Source: JACVRW01 sp963819115
Lineage (GTDB): Bacteria; Actinomycetota; Thermoleophilia; Solirubrobacterales; Thermoleophilaceae
Direction of reading: 5' to 3'
NCBI GenBank assembly: GCA_963819115.1
Contig: CAWFUR010000011.1
Coordinates: 310,001 to 374,000, forward strand
DNA: 64,000 bases
Shown here: positions 46,983-57,000 of the stretch, in pieces
Layout: each line of letters opens with the position of its first letter
How positions within the stretch are numbered: position 1 is the stretch's first letter
Program-made: the position numbers and the translations under genes
Notes under the pieces: generated by a model
Seen by the model: the letters and a program-made list of their open reading frames with translations, nothing else
Told to the model about the DNA's origin: nothing
The model's database searches: none

Positions 46983-48215
46983 ATGGCAGCCGTGGGTGTG
47001 TCACATGTCTATCCGCTCGGGTCACGCCTGAACGAGCGGGGACGGCTCGAGGTTGGTGGGTGCGACGTCTTCGACGTCGCGCGCGAGTTCGGCACGCCCG
47101 CGTACGTCTACGCCGAGGACGACATCCGCTGTCGGGCCCGGGCGTACACCCAGGCGATGGCCGCGCGGCGAGACAGCTTCGAGGTGATCTACGCCGGAAA
47201 GGCGCTCCCCTGCACCGCGGCCTTCCGCGTGATGAACGAGGAGGGCCTCTCGTGCGACGTGGCCTCCGCCGGAGAGCTGCACCTCGCCCTGGCCGCCGGG
47301 TATGACCCCGAGCGGATCTACATGCACGGCAACAACAAGACCCGTGAGGAGCTGGACTACGCCATCGATCGCGGCGTCGGTCACATCGTGCTCGACTCGT
47401 TCGACGAGATCGACCGCCTCGCGGGGAGCTCCCAGCGGGTCCTTATCCGGGTCACTCCCGGCATCAACGCCAGCACCCACGCCTTCATCCAGACCGGCCA
47501 GGCCGACTCGAAGTTCGGCTTCCCGATCGCGGACGTGCCGGAGGCGATCGAGCGCGCCCGTGCCGCGGGCCTCGAGGTCCGCGGCGTCCACGCGCACGTG
47601 GGCTCGCAGATCCTCGACCTGGAGCCGTTCGAGTCGGTGGCCGAGGTGCTGGGTGAGCTGGGCGATTGGCCGCTCCTGAACCTCGGGGGCGGCCTCGGCA
47701 TCGCCTACACCAAGGATGACCACCCGCCGCCGATCGAGGACTATGTGGACGCGCTTCTCCGGCACGCTCCCGAGGGGGTGCGGGTGCTCTGCGAGCCGGG
47801 CCGCTCGCTCGTGGGCAACGCAGGCGTCACCCTGTACGAGGTGGGCACCGTCAAGCGCATCCCCGACGTGCGCACCTGGGTGGCCGTGAACGGCGGCATG
47901 TCCGACAACCTGCGCCCGATGCTCTACGGCGCCCGCTACGAGGCCGAGATCGCAGACCGCTTCGGTGGTGACGAGGTGTGCACGGTGGCGGGCATGCACT
48001 GCGAGTCGGGGGACGTGCTCGCGCGCGACGTGCCGCTGGCCGCTCCGCGCCCGGGGGATCTGCTCGTGATGCCCGCCACCGGCGCCTACGGGCACGCCAT
48101 GGCCAACAACTACAACGCGCTCCGGCGCCCGCCGATCGTGTTCTGCCGCGACGGCGACGCCCGGCTCGTGGTCCGCCGTGAGACCTTCGAAGATCTGACG
48201 CTACGTGACGTCTGA
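46983..48215 (+). CDS. lysA: Diaminopimelate decarboxylase
   Basis: LysA decarboxylates meso-diaminopimelate to L-lysine with PLP. The 410-residue fold-type III enzyme has the PLP-Lys in YAGKA (K73), HVGSQI in the barrel, EPGRS and the C-terminal CESGD, in which the Cys comes from the partner subunit. ATG 46983 gives a normal length. The stop overlaps the homoserine dehydrogenase start by 11 nt; it heads the operon lysA-hom-thrC-thrB-nudix. Confidence 0.96.
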   Translation: MAAVGVSHVYPLGSRLNERGRLEVGGCDVFDVAREFGTPAYVYAEDDIRCRARAYTQAMAARRDSFEVIYAGKALPCTAAFRVMNEEGLSCDVASAGELHLALAAGYDPERIYMHGNNKTREELDYAIDRGVGHIVLDSFDEIDRLAGSSQRVLIRVTPGINASTHAFIQTGQADSKFGFPIADVPEAIERARAAGLEVRGVHAHVGSQILDLEPFESVAEVLGELGDWPLLNLGGGLGIAYTKDDHPPPIEDYVDALLRHAPEGVRVLCEPGRSLVGNAGVTLYEVGTVKRIPDVRTWVAVNGGMSDNLRPMLYGARYEAEIADRFGGDEVCTVAGMHCESGDVLARDVPLAAPRPGDLLVMPATGAYGHAMANNYNALRRPPIVFCRDGDARLVVRRETFEDLTLRDV

Positions 48216-49434
48216 GGGCCCGTTCCGGGTCGCGCTGCTTGGTCACGGCACGGTGGGCGCGGCCTTCGAGGAGCTGCTCGAGTCGCGCGCGGGCGCGATC
48301 GCGTCCGAGGCCGGCCGGCGGCCCGAGATCGTGGGCGTGCTCACCCGCAGCCGCGGCGACTTCGCGGACCTGCTGGAGCGCAGCGACCTGGTGGTCGAGC
48401 TGATGGGCGGCACCGACCCGGCGCGCGAGTACCTGCTCGCCGCGATGGCCGCCGGGCGCCACGTGGTGACCGCCAACAAGCAGGTGCTGTCCCAGTTCGG
48501 CGAGGAGCTCTTCGACGCCGCCCGGGCCGCCGGCGTGCAGCTCCGCTTCGAGGGTGCGGTGGCCGGGGTGGTGCCCGCGATCCGGGTGATGTCGGAGACG
48601 CTCGCGGCCGCCCACATCGAACGGGTGCACGGCATCGTGAACGGCACCACCAACTACATCCTCAGCGAGATGGCGCGCACCGGCGCGACCTACGAGGAGG
48701 CGCTGGCGGAGGCCCAGGAGCTGGGCTACGCCGAGGCCGACCCCACCGAGGACGTGAGCGGCAAGGACGCGGCGGCCAAGATGGCGATCCTCGCCCGGCT
48801 CGCCTTCAACGCCGTGGTCCGGCTCGACCAGGTGAGCTACGAGGGCATCGAGAAGATCACGCCCGAGGACATCGCCTACGCGCGGGACCTGGGGCTCTCG
48901 CTCAAGCTCGTGGGCTCGGCCGAGCGGCTCGAGGGCGGGATCGCCGTGCACGTGCATCCCGTGTTCCTCTACGCGGGTCACCCGCTGGCCTCGGTGGGCG
49001 GCGCGTTCAACGCCGTGACGATCGAGTCCCCCGCGATCACCGAGATCACCCTTTCCGGCCCCGGGGCGGGCGGCACTCAGACCGCCTCGGCGGTGCTGGG
49101 AGACGTGATCTCGGCCATGATCCCGCCGCCGTCGCTGCCGCCGCCGGCCGTGGACCAGCCGATCGTGACCGACGTGGTGTCCTCGTTCTACCTCCACCTC
49201 GAGGTGGCGGACCATCCCGGGGTGCTGGCCCAGGTGGCCGAGATCCTCGGCCTCCAGGGCGTGTCGGTGCGCTCGGTGGTGCAGAGGGGCCTCGGCCAGG
49301 ACGCCCGGCTCGTGATGGTCATGCACCCGGTGCTGGAGTCGCGCTTCCGGGCGGCCGTGGACCTGATCTCGCGGCTCGACTTCGTGCGCTCCACCCCGCG
49401 TGTGATCCGCGTGATCGAGGAGGTGTTCGAGTAG
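48205..49434 (+). CDS. hom: Homoserine dehydrogenase (with ACT domain)
   Basis: It reduces aspartate semialdehyde to homoserine. The 409-residue protein starts at GTG 48205. It has the Rossmann motif LLGHGTVGAAF, TANKQVLS, GIVNGTTNYILSEM with the catalytic region, a catalytic Lys in DVSGKDAAAKMAILA, and an ACT domain (330-405: FYLHLEVADHPGVLAQVAEI) which is usually the site of threonine feedback. The nucleotide-binding domain is a little shorter than usual. Next to lysA and thrC-thrB it directs aspartate flux to threonine. Confidence 0.96.
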   Translation: MTSEGPFRVALLGHGTVGAAFEELLESRAGAIASEAGRRPEIVGVLTRSRGDFADLLERSDLVVELMGGTDPAREYLLAAMAAGRHVVTANKQVLSQFGEELFDAARAAGVQLRFEGAVAGVVPAIRVMSETLAAAHIERVHGIVNGTTNYILSEMARTGATYEEALAEAQELGYAEADPTEDVSGKDAAAKMAILARLAFNAVVRLDQVSYEGIEKITPEDIAYARDLGLSLKLVGSAERLEGGIAVHVHPVFLYAGHPLASVGGAFNAVTIESPAITEITLSGPGAGGTQTASAVLGDVISAMIPPPSLPPPAVDQPIVTDVVSSFYLHLEVADHPGVLAQVAEILGLQGVSVRSVVQRGLGQDARLVMVMHPVLESRFRAAVDLISRLDFVRSTPRVIRVIEEVFE

Positions 49435-49436
49435 CG

Positions 49437-50435
49437 GTGACGCGCGGCCTGTGGCGCTACCGCGACCGGCTGCCGGTGGAGCCGCTCGTGACGTTGGGGG
49501 AGGGGGACACGCCGCTCGTGCGCGCCGGCCACCTCTCGGAGCTCACGGGCTGCGAGGTGTGGCTGAAGCTCGAGGGCTCCAACCCGACCGGTTCGTTCAA
49601 GGACCGGGGAATGACCGTGGCCGTGTCCGCGGCGGTCCGCGAGGGGGCGGAGGCCGTGGTGTGCGCGTCCACCGGCAACACGGCGGCCAGCGCCGCCGCC
49701 TACGCGGCCCGCGCCGGCCTGCGCGGGGCGGTGATCGTGCCCGAGGGGAAGATCGCCACCGGCAAGCTGGCGCAGGCGCTGATGCATGGGGCGCGGGTGA
49801 TCGCTTTGCGGGGCAACTTCGACGAGGCGCTGGCGCTGGTGCGCGAGCTGGCCGGGCGGCACCCGATCGCGCTGGTGAACTCGGTGAACGAGTACCGCAT
49901 CGAGGGCCAGAAGACCGGCGCCTTCGAGGTCTGCGACGAGCTGGGCGAGGCCCCGGACGTGGTGTGCATCCCGGTCGGCAACGCCGGCAACGTCACCGCG
50001 TGGTGGAAGGGCTTCCGCGAGTACCAGGCCGCGCCCGCCATGCACGGCTACCAGGCCGAGGGGGCGGCGCCGCTGGTGCACGGCGCGCCCGTGGAGCGTC
50101 CCGAGACCGTGGCCAGCGCCATCCGCATCGGCAACCCGGCGCGCTGGGAGAACGCCATGGACGCCTTCACCTCGTCGCGCGGACAGGTGCGCGCCGTGTC
50201 CGACGACGAGATCCTCGCGGCGTACTCGCTGCTCGGCGCGCGCGAGGGGGTGTTCTGCGAGCCGGCCTCGGCCGCATCGGTGGCCGGCCTGCTCAAGTAC
50301 GGGGCCGAGGGCACGGTGGTGTGCGTGCTCACGGGGCACGGGCTCAAGGATCCGCAGACGGCCATGAACCAAGCCGCGTCCGTGGTGCCCTGCGAGCCCG
50401 ACATCGAGAGCGTCGAGCGGGCCGTGCTCGCGTGA
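49437..50435 (+). CDS. thrC: Threonine synthase
   Basis: ThrC converts O-phosphohomoserine to threonine. The 332-residue PLP enzyme has the Lys in NPTGSFKDRGMTVAVS, the Asn/phosphate-binding STGNTAASAAAYAAR, and IPVGNAGNVTAWWKGF for the PLP phosphate. This short, type 2 form is normal in Actinobacteria. GTG 49437 is 2 nt behind the hom stop. The stop overlaps the thrB GTG (GTGA). Confidence 0.96.
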   Translation: MTRGLWRYRDRLPVEPLVTLGEGDTPLVRAGHLSELTGCEVWLKLEGSNPTGSFKDRGMTVAVSAAVREGAEAVVCASTGNTAASAAAYAARAGLRGAVIVPEGKIATGKLAQALMHGARVIALRGNFDEALALVRELAGRHPIALVNSVNEYRIEGQKTGAFEVCDELGEAPDVVCIPVGNAGNVTAWWKGFREYQAAPAMHGYQAEGAAPLVHGAPVERPETVASAIRIGNPARWENAMDAFTSSRGQVRAVSDDEILAAYSLLGAREGVFCEPASAASVAGLLKYGAEGTVVCVLTGHGLKDPQTAMNQAASVVPCEPDIESVERAVLA

Positions 50436-51283
50436 GGCGCCACCGGCAGGTCCGGGTGCCGGCGTCGTCGGCCAACCTCGGCCCCGGGTACGACGTGCTG
50501 GCCGCGGCCCTCTCCCCGGGGCTCGAGCTGGAGGTGGAGGAGACGGGCGAGTTCGCCGTGCACTGCGAGGTGCCCGGGGTGGCCGCCGACCGCTCGAACC
50601 TGGTGGTGCGGGCATTCGAGGCGCTCCATCCTGCGGACGGGCTCACGTTTCGCATCCGGTCCGAGATCCCGACCGCGGCCGGGCTCGGGTCCAGCGCCGC
50701 GGCGATCGTGGCCGGCCTGGTGGCCGCAGACCACATGTTCGAGCTGGACGCGCCCCTCTTCAAGCACGCCGTGGACATTGAGGGTCATCCCGACAACGTG
50801 GCCGCCGCGCTCTACGGGGGGTTCGTGATCTGTGGCGACGGCGAGCCCGTGCGCTTCGACCCTCCGGCCGGCCTCGAGGGCGTGATCGCCCGCCCGGCCG
50901 GCGAGCTCCGCACGGCCGAGGCGCGTGCTGCGCTCCCGGACGACGTGCCGCTGGCCGACGCGGTGCACAACGTGGCCCACGCGGCGCTGCTCGTGCTGGG
51001 CCTGGCTCGCGACGACATGTCGCTCGTGGCCCGGGGCCTGGCCGACCGCATCCACCAGCCGCGCCGCCGCCCGCTCTACCCTGCGTCGATGGACCTCTTG
51101 GAGCGGGCCACGGAGCTCGGCGCGGTGGGAGCCACGATCTCGGGCGCGGGGCCGACCGTGCTCTTCTGGTGCGACTGGCAGGCCACGGGGGCGCTGGTGG
51201 AGCGTCTGAAGGCCGAGGTGCCCGACTGGCACGTGGGGCGGGTGGCGTTCGCCCCCGGCGGCGCGGACGTGCACGACCTGTGA
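50432..51283 (+). CDS. thrB: Homoserine kinase
   Basis: ThrB phosphorylates homoserine with ATP. The 283-residue GHMP kinase has VPASSANLGPGYDVLAAALS at the N-terminus, the GHMP phosphate loop PTAAGLGSSAAAIVAG and the C-terminal GATISGAGPTVLFW. GTG 50432 overlaps the thrC stop. A GTGA overlap links it to the Nudix gene. The order hom-thrC-thrB is standard in Actinobacteria. Confidence 0.96.
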   Translation: MRRHRQVRVPASSANLGPGYDVLAAALSPGLELEVEETGEFAVHCEVPGVAADRSNLVVRAFEALHPADGLTFRIRSEIPTAAGLGSSAAAIVAGLVAADHMFELDAPLFKHAVDIEGHPDNVAAALYGGFVICGDGEPVRFDPPAGLEGVIARPAGELRTAEARAALPDDVPLADAVHNVAHAALLVLGLARDDMSLVARGLADRIHQPRRRPLYPASMDLLERATELGAVGATISGAGPTVLFWCDWQATGALVERLKAEVPDWHVGRVAFAPGGADVHDL

Positions 51284-51660
51284 GCGGCGAGATCCACGCC
51301 GCCGGCGGCGTGGTGATCCGGGACGGGCGAGTCCTCGTGGTTCACCGGCCCCGTTACGAGGACTGGACCCTGCCCAAGGGCAAGCTCGACCCGGGCGAGA
51401 CCTGGGAGGAGGCCGCTCTGCGCGAGGTGGAGGAGGAGGCGTGCATGCGCTGCCGGCTCGGACGCGAGCTGCCGTCGTCGGAGTACCGGGCCAAGGGGCG
51501 GCCGAAGCGCGTGCGCTACTGGGTGATGGAGCCGGTCGAGGATCTCGGCTTCGAGCCCAACGACGAGGTGGACGAGGTGCGCTGGGTCACTCCGGCCGAG
51601 GCCGAGGAGCTGCTCAGCTACGACCGCGACCGGCCCGTGCTCGCCGCGGCGCTCGAATAA
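51280..51660 (+). CDS. Nudix hydrolase
   Basis: The 126-residue protein begins SGEIHAAGGVVIRDGRVLVV and has the Nudix helix-loop-helix: LDPGETWEEAALREVEEEAC. The metal-binding Glu residues are there, but the Gly of REUxEExGU is Cys. MutT/ADP-ribose-like pyrophosphatases have this fold; similar small actinobacterial proteins (MutT1 N-domain) hydrolyse 8-oxo-nucleotides or diadenosine polyphosphates. It lies last in the threonine operon and is followed 2 nt after its stop by a dispersed hairpin repeat. Confidence 0.88.
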   Translation: MSGEIHAAGGVVIRDGRVLVVHRPRYEDWTLPKGKLDPGETWEEAALREVEEEACMRCRLGRELPSSEYRAKGRPKRVRYWVMEPVEDLGFEPNDEVDEVRWVTPAEAEELLSYDRDRPVLAAALE

Positions 51661-51662
51661 GT

Positions 51663-51705
51663 GGTCCGGTGCTCGCCCGGCCAACGCCCGGGCTGCGCTC
51701 CTCCC
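51663..51705 (+). repeat. Dispersed hairpin repeat, copy 2
   Basis: GGTCCGGTGCTC, a GCCCGG/CCGGGC hairpin and TGCGCTCCTCCC begin 2 nt behind the Nudix stop and end on the stop of the convergent amidase gene. Probably a bidirectional terminator. Confidence 0.88.
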
Positions 51706-53129
51706 TAGGCGGCAGCTAGGGACGGGCGGCGCTCGACCCAGGGCTTCGCCGCCTCGAGCTGCGCGCCCAGCGAGAGCAGCGTGGCCTCGTCGGCAGGCCG
51801 CCCGGCCAGCTGAATGGCCAGCGGGAGGCCGTCCGCGTACTCGAACAGCGGCAGTGAGATCGCCGGCTGACCGCTCACGTTGAAGTTGGCGGTGTACGGC
51901 GTGAACGCTCCGGAGCGAGCGAAGTCGGCGAGCGGCGTCTGGCTGGAGGCGTCGATGTCTCCGATGCGCACCGGACGCTCGGCCAGCGCGGGGGTGAGCA
52001 CCACGTCATGGGTCTCCCACAGCCCGATGTACTGGCGCGACACCGCCTGGAGCTGGATCCGGGCCAGCAGGTAGTCGAGCGAGCGGCGCTCCTGGATCAG
52101 CTGCCAGATGGCCCAGGAGAGCGGCTCAACCAGCTCCTCGCTGGGCTCGCGTCCGGTGACCATGCCGCCGAAGAACATCGCCGCGCAGATGTGAGTGCCG
52201 AAAACCGCGGTGAACACCGGGAGCAGGTCGCCCCCGGCCCACGGGGCCTCCACCTGCTCCACCTCGTGGCCGAGCGAGGCCAGCAGCTCGGCCGTCTGAT
52301 CCACCGCGGCGGCCGCCTCGGGGTCGAGCTCGGCCTCGATCGGCATGCCAGTGGTCACCGCGACTCGCAGCCGCCCGGGGTCGCGCTCGGCGCTGGCCGC
52401 AAAGGGCTCGGCCGGGGGCGGTGCCCACGCGGCGTCACCGGACTCGTAGCCCGCGATCACGTCCAGCAGGGCGGCCGTCTCGGCCACGGTGCGCGAGAGC
52501 ACCCCGTCCTGGACCAGCAGGTCCTCTCCCTGGTCCGGCCCGCGGGAGACCCTTCCGCGGCTGGGCTTCAGCCCCACCAGGCCGCAGCAGGCGGCGGGAA
52601 TGCGGATCGAGCCGCCGCCGTCGCTGCCGTGCGCGATCGGGACCATGCCGGAGGCCACGGCCGCGGCGGCTCCGCCTGAGGATCCACCGGGGGTGCGCGT
52701 GGTGTCCCAGGGGTTGCGGGCCGGGCCGAAGCGGCGCGACTCGGTGACGGGCACGATCCCGAACTCGGGCATGTTGGTCTTGCCCACGATCACGAAGCCG
52801 GCCTCCCGCAGGCGGCGGACCACGAAGGCGTCGTGACCGGGAACGAAGTCCCCGAACAGGTCGGAGCCCATCGTGTAAGGCAGCCCGGCCACCGGGGCGG
52901 TGTCCTTGATGGCGATCGGCACCCCGGCAAAGGGCCGCGGGTCGCCCGGCACGATGGCATCGGCGGTCGCGAGGGCGCCCTCCGCGTCCACGTGGACGAA
53001 CGCGTTCAGCTCGGGCTGGAGTGCCTCGATGCGCTCGAGCGAGGCCTCCACCAGGTCGCGCGAGCTGGTCTCGCCGTCGCGGACCATGCGCGCCAGCTCG
53101 GCCACCGGCGTGAACATCAGCTCGGACAC
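51705..53129 (-). CDS. Amidase signature family hydrolase
   Basis: A 474-residue enzyme with the triad Lys75 (PIAIKDTAPV), cis-Ser in TPGGSSGGAAAAVA and the nucleophile Ser in SDGGGSIRIPAACC. It starts VSELMFTPVAELARMVRDGE from GTG 53129. It resembles stand-alone amidases (6-aminohexanoate-cyclic-dimer hydrolase or fatty acid amidase type) rather than GatA. The substrate is unknown. TAGGGT 7 nt before the GTG suggests leaderless transcription. It is similar in plan to the amidase at 6846 but not a close duplicate. Confidence 0.9.
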   Translation of the reverse strand: MSELMFTPVAELARMVRDGETSSRDLVEASLERIEALQPELNAFVHVDAEGALATADAIVPGDPRPFAGVPIAIKDTAPVAGLPYTMGSDLFGDFVPGHDAFVVRRLREAGFVIVGKTNMPEFGIVPVTESRRFGPARNPWDTTRTPGGSSGGAAAAVASGMVPIAHGSDGGGSIRIPAACCGLVGLKPSRGRVSRGPDQGEDLLVQDGVLSRTVAETAALLDVIAGYESGDAAWAPPPAEPFAASAERDPGRLRVAVTTGMPIEAELDPEAAAAVDQTAELLASLGHEVEQVEAPWAGGDLLPVFTAVFGTHICAAMFFGGMVTGREPSEELVEPLSWAIWQLIQERRSLDYLLARIQLQAVSRQYIGLWETHDVVLTPALAERPVRIGDIDASSQTPLADFARSGAFTPYTANFNVSGQPAISLPLFEYADGLPLAIQLAGRPADEATLLSLGAQLEAAKPWVERRPSLAAA

Positions 53130-53136
53130 GGGGGGA

Positions 53137-53142
53137 ACCCTA
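53137..53142 (-). promoter_or_regulatory. Putative -10 element (TAGGGT), leaderless start at 53129
   Basis: On the minus strand TAGGGT ends 7 nt before the amidase GTG. Confidence 0.4.
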
Positions 53143-53934
53143 TGCGGGGACGAGCTCGGCCCGCAAGGCGCCAAGGCGCTCGCGGGCCTCCTGGAACCCG
53201 CCCAGGCGGGCGAGCACCTCGTCCGCCAGCGCCGCGTAGTCCGCCCCGAGGTCCGGGGCGTAGTCCACGATCGACACGCCTCGCTCGGAGGACTCGGCGT
53301 AGCGGACAGAGCGCCGGATGATGGTGTCGAACACCTTGTCGCCGAAGCGCTCCTTGAGCTGCTTGAGGGCCTCGCGCGAGTGCACGAGGCGGAGATCCAC
53401 GATGTTGAGGACCACGCCCAGCCAGCCCAGATCCGGGTGGAGCGACTCCTTCGCCAGCTCCACCACCTCCAGAGCCTGCTCCACGCCCTGGAGCGAGAAG
53501 TACTCGGCCTCACTCGAGATCAGGGCGTCGTCGGCGGCGACCAGGGCGTTCACCGTGAGCAGCCCGAGCGAGGGCGGGCAGTCCACCAGGATCAGGTCGT
53601 AGCGGCGCTTCAGGTCGCGCAGCGCCCGCCTCAGGGTCAGCTCGCGGCCCATCTTGCCGCCCAGGATCAGCTCGGCCTCCGCCAGTCCGAGGTTGGCCGG
53701 CAGGATGTCGTCGTGCACCGCGTCGGCCGCCTTGGCCTGGCCGGCCAGCACGTCGGCAACGGTGGGCGAGGCGTCCGCGGGAACGTCGAAGTAGTCGGAG
53801 AGGTTCCCCTGCGGGTCGAGGTCCACGCAGAGCACGTCCAGCCCGGCACGGCGGTACACGTCCGCGAGCGTGCGGACGGTCGTGGTCTTGCCCGTGCCGC
53901 CCTTCTGGGACAGGATCGTGATGGTGGTGCCCAT
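53140..53934 (-). CDS. ParA/Soj-family ATPase
   Basis: The 264-residue protein has the deviant Walker A KGGTGKTTT (K11 and K16), VDLDPQGNLSDYF and Walker B LILVDCPPSLG, as in ParA, Soj and MinD. No ParB-like gene or parS site is beside it, so it may be an orphan ParA that places other cargo (for example carboxysome-, flagellum- or chemoreceptor-like clusters) rather than the chromosomal segregation protein. It is upstream of the amidase gene on the same strand (10 nt) and divergent from gltB. Confidence 0.88.
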   Translation of the reverse strand: MGTTITILSQKGGTGKTTTVRTLADVYRRAGLDVLCVDLDPQGNLSDYFDVPADASPTVADVLAGQAKAADAVHDDILPANLGLAEAELILGGKMGRELTLRRALRDLKRRYDLILVDCPPSLGLLTVNALVAADDALISSEAEYFSLQGVEQALEVVELAKESLHPDLGWLGVVLNIVDLRLVHSREALKQLKERFGDKVFDTIIRRSVRYAESSERGVSIVDYAPDLGADYAALADEVLARLGGFQEARERLGALRAELVPA

Positions 53935-53998
53935 CGAGGCGAAGATACTCGCCTCTCGTGCCGGGTGGCCACGCGCCCGGCCGGGACCGCTTCGGCTC

Positions 53999-54004
53999 TA
54001 TAAT
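53999..54004 (+). promoter_or_regulatory. Putative -10 element TATAAT for gltBD
   Basis: A perfect TATAAT, 66 nt before the gltB CTG, in the gap between parA and gltB. No clear -35 is seen at 17 nt. The leader would be about 60 nt. Confidence 0.5.
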
Positions 54005-54070
54005 TTCGCGTTTCCCCCAACCTGTCGTGCGGCCGCTCCGAGAAGCCGCGGAAACGAGGAGGCAGTCGCC

Positions 54071-57000
54071 CTGCAGGCACCAGCTTCTGGCCTGTACGAC
54101 CCGAGCTACGAGCACGACGCCTGCGGCGTCGCGTTTGTCGCTCGCATGGGTGCTCCCGGCTCTCACGAGGTGATCTCGCGGGCCCTCTACGCGCTCGAGC
54201 AGTTGGAGCACCGGGGAGCGGAGGGCGCGGACCCCGATACCGGGGACGGATCGGGCATCCTGACCCAGATTCCCGACGCCTTCCTGCGCAACGAGGCGGG
54301 CGTCGAGCTGCCCGCTTCGGGCGGCTACGGGGTGGCGATGTGCTTCCTCCCGCGGGAGGCCGGCCTCCGCGAGCGCGCCGTGGCCGTCATCGAATCGGCC
54401 GTGGAGGGCGAGGGCCAGCGCGTGCTCGGCTGGCGCGACGTGCCCGTGAACGAGTCCGCGTGCGGCACGGCCGCGCGCGCCTCATCGCCCCACGTTATGC
54501 AGCTCTTCGTGGGCGCGGGCGAGGGCGTGGCCGACCGCGACGACCTCGAGCGCAGGCTCTACGTGATCCGCCGGGTGATCGAGCACGCGGACGTCGACAG
54601 CCTCTCGATCGCGAGCTTCTCCTCCCGAACCATCGTCTACAAGGGGATGCTCACCGCTCCGCAGCTCTCGCTCTACTTCCCCGACCTGCGCGACCCGCTC
54701 TACGAGAGCCGCCTGGCCGTGGTGCACTCGCGCTTCTCCACCAACACCTTCCCGAGCTGGGAGCTGGCGCACCCGTACCGCATGCTCGCGCACAACGGCG
54801 AGATCAACACCCTGCGCGGAAACCGCAACTGGATGAGGGCCCGCGAGCAGGGCCTGTCCTCGCAGCTCTTCGGGGACGACGTGGACAAGATCCGGCCGCT
54901 CCTCCGGGACGACATCTCCGACTCCGCCTCGCTCGACAGCCTCTTCGAGCTGCTCGTGCTGAGCGGGCGCTCGCCCGCGCACGCCATCTCGATGCTGATG
55001 CCGGAGGCCCACGGGCGGCCCGAGCAGCCCCAGGAGGTGCGTGACTTCTTCGCCTATCACTCGGCCCTCGTGGAGCCCTGGGACGGCCCCGCCGCGGTGG
55101 CCTTCAGCGACGGCCGCGTGGTGGGCGCCACCCTCGACCGCAACGGCCTGAGGCCGGGCCGCTGGCTCGTGACCCGCGACGGATGGGTGGTGCTGGCCTC
55201 GGAGTCGGGCGTCTTCCGCACCTCGGACGAGAACGTCGCCGCCAAGGGGCGCCTGCGGCCGGGCAAGCTCTTCCTGGTGGACCTCGAGGCCGACCGGATC
55301 GTGCCCGACGAGGAGATCAAGCTCGATCTCGCGCGGCGCCGTCCCTACGGGGAGTGGCTGCGCGAGCGCGTGGTGCGTATCGAGGACCTGCCGGATCGCA
55401 GTCCGCGCGTCCCGCGCGTGGAGCCGCTGCGGGCCCGCCAGCTCGCCTTCGGCTGGTCCGAGGAGGACCTGCGGGTGATCCTGGCCCCGATGGCCCGCGA
55501 CGCGGCGGAGCCCACGGGATCGATGGGCAACGACCTGGCCCCCGCGGCCATGTCGGACGCGTCGCCGCCGCTCTTCCACTACTTCAAGCAGCTCTTCGCC
55601 CAGGTCACGAACCCCGCCATCGACCCGATCCGCGAGTCGGTTGTGATGAGCCTCGAGGCCTGCATCGGCCCGGAGATCAACCTGCTGGGCGAGACCCCGG
55701 ACCACTGCCACCAGCTGGTCATGCCACAGCCGATCCTCCGCAACGCGGAGACGGAGAAGCTGCGCCAGGTGGACCACGACGTGTTCGAGGCCCGCTCGAT
55801 CGATGCCACCTGGCCCTCGGGCCAGGGGCCCGACGGCCTGGAGCGGCGCCTGGACGCCATCTGCCAGGAGGCGTCCGAGCTCGTGGCCCGCGGCGTGAAC
55901 ATCATCATCCTGTCCGACCGCAACATCGGCCCCGACCGCGCGCCGATGCCCTCGCTGCTCGTCACGGCAGCGGTGCACCATCACCTCGTTCGCGAGGGCA
56001 CGCGGCTGCGGATCGGCCTGGTGGCCGAGACCGGGGAGGCCCGCGAGATCCACCACCTGGCCTGCCTGATCGGGTTCGGCGCCTCCGCGGTGAACCCGTA
56101 CATCCTCTTCGAGTCCCTCTACTCGCTCCACCGGGCCGGGAACCTTCCCGAGGGCATGACCCCCGGCGAGGCCGAGGAGCGGGTGGTGAAGGCCATCGGC
56201 AAGGGCCTCCTCAAGATCCTCTCGAAGATGGGGATCTCCACGATCCGCTCCTACACGGGCGCGCAGATCTTCGAGGCGGTGGGGCTCCACAAGGACCTCG
56301 TGGACCGGCACTTCACCGGCACGTCGTCGCGGATCGGCGGCGTGGGGCTCGAGGTGCTCGCCCGCGAGGCGCTCGACCGCCACGCGCGCGCCTACCCCGG
56401 CGCCACCTCCGAGCTGCTGCCCTCGGCCGGCATCTATCAGTGGCGGCGGGGAGGGGTGTTCCACGGCTGGAACCCGGAGACGATCGCCACGCTCCAGCAG
56501 GCGGCGCGCAGCGGCGACGACGGAGCCGAGGCCTATGAGCGCTTCGCGCGCTACGTGAACCACGTGGCGGCGCCGCGCGCCACGCTGCGCGGCCTGCTGC
56601 GGTTCCGCGACGACCTCGACCCCGTCCCGCTCGACGAGGTGGAGCCCGCCATCGACGTGGTGCGCCGCTTCAAATCCGGCGGCATGAGCCTTGGCGCCCT
56701 CTCGCCCGAGGCGCACGAGACGCTGGCCGTGGGCATGAACCGCCTCGGCGGGAAGTCGAACACCGGCGAGGGGGGCGAGGATCCGGCCCGCTTCGAGGAC
56801 GAGCGGCGCTCGTCGATCAAGCAGGTGGCCTCCGGGCGCTTCGGCGTGACCGTTCATTACCTGGCCAACGCCGACGAGCTTCAGATCAAGGTCGCACAGG
56901 GGGCCAAGCCCGGGGAGGGCGGCCAGCTCCCGGGGCACAAGGTGGACCGCTACATCGGGCGGCTGCGCCACTCCACGCCGGGCGTGGCGCTGATCTCGCC

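Noticed and set aside
6846..53129. The two amidase genes as GatA of a tRNA amidotransferase, or as a recent duplication
   Set aside because: No GatB/GatC genes are adjacent, and the two proteins differ widely outside the signature core.
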